From a virus, in IMG/VR virus record IMGVR_UViG_3300044972_000644, positions 1 through 20,774 of that record: a stretch of 20,774 nt of DNA; one strand, 5' to 3'. Shown one piece after another: positions 6,337 to 14,322 of this stretch. The first letter of the stretch is position 1. Every line of letters starts with the position of its first letter. The notes under the pieces are model-generated. The model searched no databases and was not told the DNA's origin. It saw nothing but the letters and a program-made list of their open reading frames with translations. Position numbers and translations under genes: made by a program.

Positions 6337-6514
6337 TTAACTTAATGAATTTTTCCCACTTCAATTCAAAGCAAGACTTATCTCTTAGATTACTTCTTAG
6401 TACATTCTTAGCCACGTATATTGGCATTTGTCTCTCAGTCACATAGTGCTTTACCACAATTAAAAGTCTCTCGTCAGCCTCCTCCTCATCCATAGGTAAA
6501 GTACATTCTCTCAT
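6314..6514 (-). CDS. Hypothetical protein, 66 aa
   Basis: I do not recognise this small soluble protein. It has an acidic N-terminal stretch (MDEEEADERL), a helical middle (LLIVVKHYVTERQMP) and a basic segment with Cys and Trp (LRDKSCFELKWEKF). It overlaps the PAS-HisKA gene by four nt (ATGA) and the downstream membrane-protein gene by 23 nt, so it is translationally coupled to both. It shows none of the N, G1 or G2 boxes of a histidine-kinase ATPase domain, so it does not supply the part missing from the upstream gene. Confidence 0.6.
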   Translation of the reverse strand: MRECTLPMDEEEADERLLIVVKHYVTERQMPIYVAKNVLRSNLRDKSCFELKWEKFIKLIGGYATR

Positions 6515-7080
6515 AACTGCCTTGTTGCTTTCTTTACCAATGCGTGGATTGATTCATCTAATCTCTTCATTGAATCATCAACCATCTTTAGTAGTTCAGT
6601 CTGCTCTGAATCCTCCATCTTACCCTCTTTATCAAGCAGCAACTTAACCACTCCAGCAACTGATGTTAAAGGCTGCCTTAGTTCGTGACTAAGCATAAAT
6701 CTAAACTCCTCCAGTAACTGCTTTTGCTTCTCGTGTTCGTGGCTGGTGATTGATGTAACATCAGTAATTTGGAATCCTATGAAGTGAAGACTACCAAGTA
6801 TGGCATAGCAATTCCACAACACCCATCTTAACCCACTATTCTTCTGCTTAGTCCTTGCATAGATTCGAACTGGATTAGGTGATATCTCAATTGCTCTCTT
6901 AACTGATTCAACATAATCATCAAGTTCACTATCATCAGTAATGATATCACTTACCTTCTTAGGTTTGATGTGGCTGGAATACTCTTTGAAGAGGTCATTA
7001 GAACTAACTATGCTACCTTGATAATCAGATACCACATACAACAAGTCAATAGAGTTAGCTAAGATGTATTGAGTAGACAT
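6511..7080 (-). CDS. PAS + HisKA protein lacking an ATPase domain
   Basis: The product has 189 aa. Residues 1-108 fit a PAS fold (SIDLLYVVSDYQGSIVSSND, then RWVLWNCYAIL and HFIGFQITDVT, the usual ending). Residues 118-187 fit a HisKA (DHp) dimerisation helix pair with a canonical H-box, MLSHELRQPLTS, where H132 is the expected phospho-acceptor. The frame then stops; no HATPase_c N, G1 or G2 box follows here or in the next genes. It therefore cannot phosphorylate itself but could be phosphorylated in trans, relay phosphate, or titrate a host kinase or response regulator. It sits inside the lysis operon, three nt after a membrane-protein gene. The domains are read by eye; the role is inferred. 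Confidence 0.75.
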   Translation of the reverse strand: MSTQYILANSIDLLYVVSDYQGSIVSSNDLFKEYSSHIKPKKVSDIITDDSELDDYVESVKRAIEISPNPVRIYARTKQKNSGLRWVLWNCYAILGSLHFIGFQITDVTSITSHEHEKQKQLLEEFRFMLSHELRQPLTSVAGVVKLLLDKEGKMEDSEQTELLKMVDDSMKRLDESIHALVKKATRQL

Positions 7081-7083
7081 AGA

Positions 7084-7572
7084 CTAACTTCTAACTATCT
7101 TGTTAATCTTACGAATCATCTCAAGCCAATAGAATGTACTTCTATATAGCCATATTGATGTGGCTAATAGCATCAACATCATAACAATTGAGTTTGATAA
7201 ATCACTATATTGGTAAGGTTGATTCATAGTTAATTCAGTTTTATGTGAAATAATCGGTTTAAGATTCAACTTTTCACCACGAATTAACCACTTAGCATCA
7301 CAAGGTTGAATGGTATCTGATGCACGAAATGGTATAGATAGTGATGGTTCAACTTCTACCTCATCATTTGCCTCAAAATTAGTCAATAATTCATCAACAT
7401 ATAGTACCTCACCCCATTGATTTTGATAAATAAACATTGATGTGTCACCCATATAGTGATTGATGAACATAAATGGTTCAGGTTGTTTGATTTCCTTACG
7501 AGTTATAGTGTAACTTGTATCATAAGTCACCTTATATTGTGATTGGATGGTGTCCTTAACTGCATCAACCAT
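7084..7572 (-). CDS. Single-TM phage protein, 162 aa
   Basis: I do not recognise the family. About 130 N-terminal residues form a strand-rich region without a signal peptide. One hydrophobic segment follows at about 127-146 (SIVMMLMLLATSIWLYR), then a basic C-terminal tail (MIRKINKIVRS). The positive-inside rule puts the tail in the cytoplasm and the large domain outside, although no leader is present. It overlaps the holin-like gene by eight nt and ends three nt before the PAS-HisKA gene. It may be a lysis accessory protein, or a membrane partner for the PAS-HisKA protein; neither is shown by the sequence. Confidence 0.6.
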   Translation of the reverse strand: MVDAVKDTIQSQYKVTYDTSYTITRKEIKQPEPFMFINHYMGDTSMFIYQNQWGEVLYVDELLTNFEANDEVEVEPSLSIPFRASDTIQPCDAKWLIRGEKLNLKPIISHKTELTMNQPYQYSDLSNSIVMMLMLLATSIWLYRSTFYWLEMIRKINKIVRS

Positions 7573-7774
7573 TAGCGCCCCCTTTCTCAGATGGTTTCCA
7601 CACCCATTTCAAGGTCACTACAGCACCAATGATGTATGCAAATGACTCCTTATCTATCTTCTTAGTGAAAAATAGCCAAAATCCTACAACAGATATGAGT
7701 GAACCTATAGTCAAATGCCAGTACACCATAAGTAAGTCAGCTATTTGTTTGAATTTCTTAGGGTCGATAGCCAT
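7565..7774 (-). CDS. Putative holin, two TM segments
   Basis: The product has 69 aa. Two hydrophobic segments are visible at about 17-36 (VYWHLTIGSLISVVGFWLFF) and 44-59 (SFAYIIGAVVTLKWVW), joined by a short charged turn (TKKIDKE). The C-terminus is a short charged tail. Size, two-TM layout and place six nt after the lysozyme gene fit a class II holin, which would open the inner membrane so that the leaderless lysozyme can reach peptidoglycan. Holins share little sequence, so the call rests on architecture and context. Confidence 0.65.
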   Translation of the reverse strand: MAIDPKKFKQIADLLMVYWHLTIGSLISVVGFWLFFTKKIDKESFAYIIGAVVTLKWVWKPSEKGGANG

Positions 7775-7780
7775 GTACTA

Positions 7781-8239
7781 CTATACTACTTTTTTAAAGT
7801 ATAGTTCCACTTCTTTTTGCCTTCTTTTAGTTAATCCTTTCAACACCACACCACCGCCTCTGTTCCATTTTAAGAACTCTAAGGCTATCTTAACATCATT
7901 TGGGTTAGCAAGTACCATCTTGAGTAATGTAGACTTACTCAGATTACCTAAACCCACGTTAAAGGCAAATGATACCAATGCATCAAACTGATATTGAGTT
8001 AATTTGACTGACCTTGTGTATTTACTTACATAAATATCGTAATCTTCAAGGGTATTAATGAGTAATATTTCAGCTTCTTCTTTATCACGCAATACGTCAC
8101 CCATCTTGACATTAGATTTGTCAGGATAAAAGCAGGAACCATAGCCAATTGTAGGCACATTGGCTGAACACCTATAAGCATTCAGCCTTAGACCTTCAAA
8201 GTCTTTGACCAATTGAATACCAGTTTTACTAATGTTCAT
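7781..8239 (-). CDS. Endolysin, GH24 T4-type lysozyme
   Basis: The product has 152 aa, the normal size for GH24 muramidases. The catalytic region reads FEGLRLNAY, then YRCSANVPTIGYGS. By spacing against T4 lysozyme, E15 is the catalytic acid, C24 stands at the Asp20 position and T30 at Thr26, giving a Glu-Cys-Thr triad of a kind known in some phage lysozymes. Further family marks are QYQFDALVSFAFNVG and LTKRRQKEVELY at the end. There is no signal peptide or SAR segment, so it depends on the holin next door. Its ATG overlaps the upstream stop (TGATG). Confidence 0.92.
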   Translation of the reverse strand: MNISKTGIQLVKDFEGLRLNAYRCSANVPTIGYGSCFYPDKSNVKMGDVLRDKEEAEILLINTLEDYDIYVSKYTRSVKLTQYQFDALVSFAFNVGLGNLSKSTLLKMVLANPNDVKIALEFLKWNRGGGVVLKGLTKRRQKEVELYFKKVV

Positions 8240-8721
8240 CAGTTAATCTCATATTGGAAAATAGCGTGGCAAGTTGCAGACGATACAAGTGAAGTGTCTT
8301 CTGATAGCATTGATATTTTGTTATTTCTTACTGAACCATTAATTTGTTCTGTAATACTACTTGGACTTAATGACCCACCTCCATTGGCTGTTGTTGTAGC
8401 AATAGGATAAGTAAATTCAAAATCCCCGCTTGAAAGTGTGCTAAAATCAATATCGATAAATAAGTTTATTTGACAAGTTACAATATTCCCTATTCTTAAA
8501 TAACTTGCTGATGTTAATGTTGCCGCCGTTAACGCACCATTAAAATCGCTAAATGTCGGTGTCCAAGTTCCGCTTTCAAAGTCAAGTAAGTTGCCCACCT
8601 CAATCTGCTTTGATGTGCCTTGAGGCGATTCAGATATATCGCTGATGTCAACGATATACAATAGGTCTCCACTGACTGCCGTAGATAGTGGTGTTAAGTC
8701 GGTTATTTTTACGCCTGCCAT
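8239..8721 (-). CDS. Modular tail-associated protein, paralogue B
   Basis: The product has 160 aa. Residues 1-57 (MAGVKITDLTPLSTAVSGDL through SGTWTPT) are closely similar to the N-terminus of the neighbour at 8726-9223, with about 44 identical positions. The remaining 100 residues are strand-rich and unrelated at sight. The shared N-terminal part is probably an attachment module for the virion and the C-terminal part a variable, possibly carbohydrate-binding head domain, as in fibre or tip proteins. It lies four nt after its paralogue and shares TGATG with the lysozyme gene. The duplication is seen; virion location is inferred from neighbours. Confidence 0.7.
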   Translation of the reverse strand: MAGVKITDLTPLSTAVSGDLLYIVDISDISESPQGTSKQIEVGNLLDFESGTWTPTFSDFNGALTAATLTSASYLRIGNIVTCQINLFIDIDFSTLSSGDFEFTYPIATTTANGGGSLSPSSITEQINGSVRNNKISMLSEDTSLVSSATCHAIFQYEIN

Positions 8722-8725
8722 GATG

Positions 8726-9223
8726 TTATGCTATTAAGTAAGTTCCTTGAATGATGATGTTATATCCAGTATCAGCAGCACTATTAATCATTGAATGAAT
8801 AATACTTGCTCCATCACTTCCAATAGTATATGAAGTTGCAAGTGAGTTGCAATTTGCTACATTAGTTTTAAATGACATTGAACCAAGAATGTTGGTTGTT
8901 GGAGTAAGTCCAGTAGGAGGTGTGAAATATGTATCTCCGAAAAGAATTGGACTTGATACGTTTGATAAACCAAAGTTTATGTTAAAGCTAACAGAGTTTC
9001 CTGCTTTGACATAAATAGCTTTAAACAATACCGAACTTTGGTAATCAGTTGTAATCGTTGGAGTCCAAGTACCAGTCTCAATGCTTACAATGTTTCCTAA
9101 CTCAATGCTCTTTGATGTCCCTTGCGGACTTTCAGTATTATCGCTAACATCGACAATGTATAGTAAGTCATCACTTGAAGCCGTAGCAAGTGGTGTTAAG
9201 TCGGTAATCTTTACTCCTGCCAT
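8726..9223 (-). CDS. Modular tail-associated protein, paralogue A
   Basis: The product has 165 aa. The N-terminal module MAGVKITDLTPLATASSDDL through TGTWTPT matches the next gene, while residues 58-165 form a different strand-rich domain (SVSFNINFGLSN, ILGSMSFKTNV, YNIIIQGTYLIA). The ITDLTPL plus DLLYIVD pattern is common at the start of Bacteroidota phage fibre proteins, where it precedes receptor-binding or trimerisation domains. It overlaps the 68-aa gene by 13 nt. A receptor-binding or decoration role is inferred. Confidence 0.7.
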   Translation of the reverse strand: MAGVKITDLTPLATASSDDLLYIVDVSDNTESPQGTSKSIELGNIVSIETGTWTPTITTDYQSSVLFKAIYVKAGNSVSFNINFGLSNVSSPILFGDTYFTPPTGLTPTTNILGSMSFKTNVANCNSLATSYTIGSDGASIIHSMINSAADTGYNIIIQGTYLIA

Positions 9224-9417
9224 AAGTCAGATATTATTGGGTTGTAGGTTATCAAAGGTAAGAATTTAACCCAATCAAGGGAGGACTGCTCCACTTCTTC
9301 GATTGATATTATCCAATTGCCATCGGCATCTTGGATTGGGTTGAAGTAATTATCAGCAACATACTCGACACCATCGAGCCATCTTGCTTGTTGTTCAGTA
9401 AGTAGATGGACTTCCAT
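9211..9417 (-). CDS. Small fibre-module protein, 68 aa
   Basis: The product is a 68-aa, Trp-rich, acidic protein (HLLTEQQARWLDGVEYVADN, later DADGNWIIS and SLDWVKFLPL). I do not recognise a domain, but small proteins with a YFNPIQDADGNW-like strand are common next to phage fibre genes, as fibre-assembly or tip factors. Its ATG overlaps the upstream stop by one nt and its end overlaps the next gene by 13 nt, so translation is tightly coupled. Its function is unknown. Confidence 0.65.
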   Translation of the reverse strand: MEVHLLTEQQARWLDGVEYVADNYFNPIQDADGNWIISIEEVEQSSLDWVKFLPLITYNPIISDLWQE

Positions 9418-10205
9418 TATAATTGACGGGATAAGGTGGTTTGGAACGCTTGTACTGATGTTCTAAGATTGCTTACTTCAGTATCACTTAATCCCGAACT
9501 AATATAAGCAAATCGAAATTCTGAATTTACAAAAGATGGAATGTTTGCCGTTCCATTATTGTTAACCGTTCCAAGATAAATCGGAAGATTTGCTAATGTA
9601 CCACCTGAATTTAGATTTCTAATTAAAGAACCGTTTTTATAGTTTTTTGTTGTTGCAGCAGCAGTCCTATGAGAATCAAAACTACCACCTCCACCAATTA
9701 TAGTAGTATTAATATTAGCACTATTTAATCTTGATGCCATAACTATTGGAGTTATTGCAATCAAACTGGCTTGTAAAATAGTTATTAAAACACCTATCTG
9801 AACAGGGTCAGCTCCGCTAACTGTTCTTTCTGTTATGTACATACCTAATCCATTATTGTTAACAGATTGAGTTATGCTTGGAGTTAAAAATGTGTTTGCA
9901 TAGCCATTCGTTCCATTAGGCATTGCACCATTAGCTGAATGAGTCCATCCACCGACAAAGCTAAGTCTAAATGCGGCATTGGTGTCAAGTGGATTCTTAA
10001 GATTGTACTTATGCGTTGTAGCTGTTCCACCTACCATAGGATAAATGGCATTACACTTCGCCCAAGTACCGTCTGCTTTCATGGTTGTTACCAATGTGCA
10101 GATGGCTGATGTGATTGTGGCATCGGTTATTCCTGCTGCTGATAGGAATGCAACTGCATCGGCATCGCATCCACCATAAGAATATGGGTTGACTAAGAAA
10201 CTCAT
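9417..10205 (-). CDS. Lectin-like tail/fibre protein, 262 aa
   Basis: The N-terminal 75 residues (AVAFLSAAGITDATITSAIC, then MKADGTWAKCNAIYPMVGGT and HKYNLKNPLDTNAAFRL) form a module I recall from Bacteroidota phage virion proteins. The rest is strand-rich with SGLSDTEVSNLRTSVQAFQT at the end, the helix typical of concanavalin A/LamG-like jelly-roll domains in phage fibres. It overlaps the fibre gene by four nt (ATGA). It probably binds surface glycans or sits at the fibre tip. The fold assignment rests on pattern and recall. Confidence 0.65.
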   Translation of the reverse strand: MSFLVNPYSYGGCDADAVAFLSAAGITDATITSAICTLVTTMKADGTWAKCNAIYPMVGGTATTHKYNLKNPLDTNAAFRLSFVGGWTHSANGAMPNGTNGYANTFLTPSITQSVNNNGLGMYITERTVSGADPVQIGVLITILQASLIAITPIVMASRLNSANINTTIIGGGGSFDSHRTAAATTKNYKNGSLIRNLNSGGTLANLPIYLGTVNNNGTANIPSFVNSEFRFAYISSGLSDTEVSNLRTSVQAFQTTLSRQL

Positions 10206-12691
10206 GCGTAGTTGCCTATTAACATTACTTTTAATCCTTTCGCCGTTCCATTTCCAATCTGGTCGATGTCGATTGTAATCTCGCTATCATCGGCAAGAGC
10301 CGCATCGCTTATCACTGGAGGAGTGGCAGCCGTTGTACTTGTTAATTCTGTATTGTCTATGGTCAACTTTGTGCTTAAAATTGATGTACCACTTTCATTG
10401 ATGTCAACGGTAAAAATATTACCACTTGCTTGAGCAGTTGTGAGTGATGCTCTAACTGATGTTAAAGTTACTGCTCTTGGCATTCTAAAAGTAATCTTAG
10501 CAGTACCAGCAGTTAATGCAGTAGTTTCATCAGATGCTGCTATAACTAACTCAAATGGTGTAGCAAAGTTACCGCTTCCAAGAATGCTTGTTGAATTAAT
10601 TGTCTTAATGTTAGTACCACTAACAAGTGCATCTTGTTTACCATTAAAGGAAGTCCAATCAGATGTGCTTAATGCACCTCTGTTGGCAGCACTTGCAGTT
10701 GGAAGGTTAAAAGTGTGCGTTGCTGTTGTTGATGATATCGCAAAGTCAGTGCCTGATGTTCCAACTGCGAGGTATTGCGTGTTGGCTGTTAGTCCGTTCA
10801 ATGCTGATATGCCTCCTGCGAAGTTAGTAATCACTTGACATAGATGGCTGTCCTGCGTGTGCATGGTTATTGTCCTGCCTCCTACTGAGTTGACAATGTA
10901 CACTCTTAATGCAAGCCTGTCCGTTACAAGTAGCGTTGTTTGTGGTATGGCAAGAGAAGTCAAGTAAAGGTCAATGATTGTACCCCCTGTTATCGCCTCA
11001 GGTACTAATGAACTATTGGCGATTGTGGTGAATGTGCTACCGTTGTACTTCAACAACTCAACGTAGAACGCTGGAGTGCCGCCAGCGGAGGATGCAGACA
11101 TGAATATCTCGAAGTTCCAATTCCCTGCTGGTATCTCTAATCGGTTCGGGTCATTGGCATCTGTCAGCCATTGGCTAATCAACCCGTTTCCTGCCTTAGT
11201 GAAGTCTACGTTAGTTCCTACCACCGCAATTTGACTCATCTGAAAGTATGTGGCTACCGATGCAGCAGTACCCCCGTTCAGGTAGTAGCTAACAGCAGAG
11301 CCACCACTTGCATTGCTTGGTAGAGTTGCAAGCTGCCCATCTCCTCTGATGTACTGAGTTGCAAGCCCTGCCGCTGCAACAGCTAATGTTCCGCTTGTTG
11401 TTATTGGGTTGCCAGTGACAGAGAATGCAGCAGGCATGGTGAGGTCGACTGAGGTAACAGTTCCCGTTGGCAAAGTCGGAAATGGTGTAGGAGTTCCTAA
11501 CCCATCTAAGTAGTCAGTAATTGTACCCGTTGGTACATTGAACTTACCATTGAATGTATCCCAATCTGTTTGACTAAGATAACCATCAGTTGAGGTAGAT
11601 GCTTGACTAATGCTTATATCAGGATTAGTACCACCACTTGAAGATATAGGTAAGGTAGCAGTAACATCTTCTACAATAGTTGCTGGTAGTATTGGAATAG
11701 TAGGTTTATTAAGAATCTCACTTACACCACTTGTTGAGTTCCAATCACTATTTACTTGTGCTGCTGGTATTGTAGGTTTGTTTAATACCTGATTGTTACC
11801 ACTTGTTGCATTCCAATTAACTGGTCTTTCAATGGTTTCAAATCCAGCACCAAGATTAGTCCAATAAGTAGTATTTGTAGGTAATAATGAATCATTGTTA
11901 GCAATGCATCTGTAGATATTTCCATTATACCATACAACATTACCTACTACATATTGATTACCAGTTGATGTAAGATGGTCAGTTGAGAATGCAATAGCAG
12001 TTTTTATACCACCACCGCCACCACCACCAATTGCTATTAATGGGTCAGCAGTTGTACCATTGCCAATGATGGTCACACCATCTACTGCTACCTCAGTAAG
12101 ACAAGGTGTGCATGGTTGAAAGTCGGGTAGTGGAATGTCACCCGTTGCGCAAATATCGTAGCAGCCATCTTCACTTGCACTAACTACTGCCACATCAACA
12201 TCAACTGCAACACAAGCCCATTCATAGTTAGCAGTCAATGACTTAATATCATTGACATAACCATTAGGTATTACCTCATATTGTATAACACCTATAGCTA
12301 CCTTAAAGTCAGGGTCAGTACCACTTATCAATCTGTAGATACGTGATGCTATCCAATCTTGACTATCTTCACTATCACAAGGTAGATGTGACTTTCTTAC
12401 TACTGCATAAGCCGTTAATGGAAATGTAGTTTGATACAATGTTTTACATCCACTAACCTTTAATGATTCTGTTTTAACAACACTAACCTTACCACGTTTC
12501 GCCCAAAATAGAGTTCCTTGTTTAGCATCGAAATTAGTTACTACTTCTGCTTGACCATTACCAATATAATGTACCCAAGCCTTTTCATTACCATTGGCAT
12601 TTAGTTCACATAGTGGGTAGATTTGGTCAAAGATATTAGCAACTTCTACCCGTTGGTTTAATCTCTCTATTATCGTTTTAAGTAGGTTCAT
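10202..12691 (-). CDS. Tail fibre protein, 829 aa
   Basis: The N-terminal ~200 residues (MNLLKTIIERLNQRVEVANI to about PCTPCLTEVAVDG) are a Cys-containing attachment domain without repeats. A Gly run (IGGGGGGGI) leads into fibre repeats: two WNxTSG...LNKPTIP units, STDGYLSQTDWDTFNGK, GTVTSVDLTMPAAFSVTG, and later ALSTSDWTSFNGKQ. Between these, roughly residues 420-650 carry a strand-rich domain whose DNA (about 10730-11500) is more G/C-rich than its surroundings. The last 120 residues are another globular domain. Such proteins form trimeric fibres for host recognition. The length and repeats support the call strongly; the receptor is unknown. Confidence 0.85.
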   Translation of the reverse strand: MNLLKTIIERLNQRVEVANIFDQIYPLCELNANGNEKAWVHYIGNGQAEVVTNFDAKQGTLFWAKRGKVSVVKTESLKVSGCKTLYQTTFPLTAYAVVRKSHLPCDSEDSQDWIASRIYRLISGTDPDFKVAIGVIQYEVIPNGYVNDIKSLTANYEWACVAVDVDVAVVSASEDGCYDICATGDIPLPDFQPCTPCLTEVAVDGVTIIGNGTTADPLIAIGGGGGGGIKTAIAFSTDHLTSTGNQYVVGNVVWYNGNIYRCIANNDSLLPTNTTYWTNLGAGFETIERPVNWNATSGNNQVLNKPTIPAAQVNSDWNSTSGVSEILNKPTIPILPATIVEDVTATLPISSSGGTNPDISISQASTSTDGYLSQTDWDTFNGKFNVPTGTITDYLDGLGTPTPFPTLPTGTVTSVDLTMPAAFSVTGNPITTSGTLAVAAAGLATQYIRGDGQLATLPSNASGGSAVSYYLNGGTAASVATYFQMSQIAVVGTNVDFTKAGNGLISQWLTDANDPNRLEIPAGNWNFEIFMSASSAGGTPAFYVELLKYNGSTFTTIANSSLVPEAITGGTIIDLYLTSLAIPQTTLLVTDRLALRVYIVNSVGGRTITMHTQDSHLCQVITNFAGGISALNGLTANTQYLAVGTSGTDFAISSTTATHTFNLPTASAANRGALSTSDWTSFNGKQDALVSGTNIKTINSTSILGSGNFATPFELVIAASDETTALTAGTAKITFRMPRAVTLTSVRASLTTAQASGNIFTVDINESGTSILSTKLTIDNTELTSTTAATPPVISDAALADDSEITIDIDQIGNGTAKGLKVMLIGNYA

Positions 12692-13287
12692 TTCAATAAT
12701 TCGTTTATGACATCAACAACATATTGACCATGTAGTTTTAAGAACTCTTCTTCTTCCATATCAGTAGGTTGGAAAATTATACCATACCCTTTAAAGTTTC
12801 TATTACCTAACTCTAACCCTTCTGCTTTATCTACCTCTGAATCGGGCAATGTTACACTAACTGAAAGACCATCTTTAATTACTTCTGATTGTAAGAATCC
12901 ACCTTTTAAATTACCAGTTAATTGCAATGGTAAAGTAGCAGATGTCTTAGTCTTTAGTTCAGCATAACCACCAGCAAAGTATAATGACTTAATTGGTTTA
13001 CCTTTCTTAGTTTTTCCTTTGCTATCAATAGTTGATTTACCAAACTTGAATGATGCTGGTGCATTTCTCAGTGAATTAGGGTCAACATAGATAGGTGTTG
13101 TTGAATAGGAAAATGTTGGTAAACTTTGCATAGCAGTATTATATCCACCACTATTACCTTTGCCAAATATACGTTTGAACATTACCCTCTTTAAGTTTGT
13201 ACCAGCACGATACAAAGGTTTAAAATTGGTATTCCACTCTTTATTAAGAGCATCCATACGTGCGTTCATTTCCTTAATGGTAGGCAT
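12688..13287 (-). CDS. Putative tail-completion / virion morphogenesis protein
   Basis: The product has 199 aa. It has a basic helical N-terminus (MNARMDALNKEWNTNFKPLY), a middle with KSLYFAGGYAEL and LPLQLTGNLKGGF, and an end with GYGIIFQPTDMEEEEFLKLH. That order resembles HK97 gp10-like and Mu gpG-like proteins that join the head-tail connector. It lies between a virion protein and the fibre, with one-nt overlap to the former and four-nt overlap to the latter. The assignment is by layout and context, not by a diagnostic motif. Confidence 0.5.
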   Translation of the reverse strand: MPTIKEMNARMDALNKEWNTNFKPLYRAGTNLKRVMFKRIFGKGNSGGYNTAMQSLPTFSYSTTPIYVDPNSLRNAPASFKFGKSTIDSKGKTKKGKPIKSLYFAGGYAELKTKTSATLPLQLTGNLKGGFLQSEVIKDGLSVSVTLPDSEVDKAEGLELGNRNFKGYGIIFQPTDMEEEEFLKLHGQYVVDVINELLK

Positions 13288-14300
13288 CAGGGTAGTGCAG
13301 TTACGTACTTGTAATTCTTGTTACAATCAAAACAATGTCTATCGTCAGGCAGTCTCATGTTATTTAACATTGCACTTAACTCTTCATTGTATCTTGTTGC
13401 TGCTATATCACGTGCTTGAGTTATGCCTTCAACATTAATTGATACAGATGTATTCACTCTCTTGTTTGGTGCAATTGTAAGAGCATAATCATATATTTCA
13501 ATAGCAGTTGAATATGCTAAAGGCATAGCCATTAATCCACCAATAGAACATAACCAACTTTCTCTATCACAATTCACGTTATATACAAATGACATACCCT
13601 GAGTATACTTCTTAGATAATGAAGATAACACATTGAATCCATCAGTAGTTAATTCAATACCTATCGCATCTACGAATGGGCAAATGTGAGCCTCTTTCAA
13701 TCTACCACCACAATCAGTACAAGCACCTTTCTTGGTAATCATTTTGGTAGTGTCATATAGTGACTCATAAACAAATGCCAAATCTAACTTACGTCTCTTT
13801 GCCTTAAATGTTCTACCAATGAACTCTTCTACTGCCTCTGATTGATAATCAAAAGTATCAATCAATTTGAGGGTAGCCATATCAAATACCAATATCTCTA
13901 CTGGTGTAGCCATTGTATAGATGTCAATCTGTAATTGAGATAAGTAGAAGTTTAAGAATGATGTATTGTTTGGGTCAATCTTAACACGAATACCAGCATA
14001 TCTACCAGCACCAAGTGCAAGGTCAATGTTAGATGCATTAGTTAATACCTGACCAATTCTTTTATTTTCAATGATAGTGTCTGCTTTCATTGTAGCTTGA
14101 AGACGAGTCAGTATATCACTACTTAACTTTCTCCAAGCAAAGGCACGTTTACCTTCAAACAATTCTACACCAGTATTGTATTGGTCAGTTATTAATTGAC
14201 CTAACAGAGTCGTGTTAATGCCTAAATCATCTATATACAAACCAGTAGTTGGTTCAGATAATTGGCAGCCTTTCAAACCTAATAGTTTTTCAAAGCACAT
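13287..14300 (-). CDS. Cys-containing virion protein downstream of the MCP, 337 aa
   Basis: I do not recognise a characterised family. The N-terminus reads MCFEKLLGLKGCQL. Two Cys pairs are visible, CTDCGG with a later HICPF (about 193-208) and CFDCNK close to the C-terminus, and could bind zinc or form bonds. Residues 95-150 are strand-rich (YAGIRVKIDPNN, PVEILVFDM). The position directly after the MCP, with a terminator and a near-leaderless promoter in between, suggests a head-completion, adaptor or connector protein made in separate amounts from the capsid protein. Confidence 0.6.
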   Translation of the reverse strand: MCFEKLLGLKGCQLSEPTTGLYIDDLGINTTLLGQLITDQYNTGVELFEGKRAFAWRKLSSDILTRLQATMKADTIIENKRIGQVLTNASNIDLALGAGRYAGIRVKIDPNNTSFLNFYLSQLQIDIYTMATPVEILVFDMATLKLIDTFDYQSEAVEEFIGRTFKAKRRKLDLAFVYESLYDTTKMITKKGACTDCGGRLKEAHICPFVDAIGIELTTDGFNVLSSLSKKYTQGMSFVYNVNCDRESWLCSIGGLMAMPLAYSTAIEIYDYALTIAPNKRVNTSVSINVEGITQARDIAATRYNEELSAMLNNMRLPDDRHCFDCNKNYKYVTALP

Positions 14301-14313
14301 ATTTTAGTTTTTT

Positions 14314-14321
14314 CAAAGTTA
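14314..14321 (-). promoter_or_regulatory. Candidate promoter box TAACTTTG, short-leader
   Basis: TAACTTTG is an exact match to TAnnTTTG. It begins two bases after the terminator U-run and ends 13 nt before the ATG at 14300, so a transcript from it would have a leader of only a few bases. At -33 there is TTTA rather than TTTG, 18 nt upstream inside the terminator loop. Placement straight after a terminator matches the arrangement at 16043-16099. Confidence 0.5.
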
Positions 14322-14322
14322 T

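Noticed and set aside
6314-6514. Idea that the 66-aa gene completes the histidine kinase by encoding a split ATPase domain
   Set aside because: It is far too short and has none of the N, G1 or G2 box residues.
10440-10838. Plus-strand open frame of 132 codons opposite the fibre gene
   Set aside because: It is the mirror of a repetitive Ala/Thr/Ser-rich fibre sequence, with low-complexity translation and no start context.
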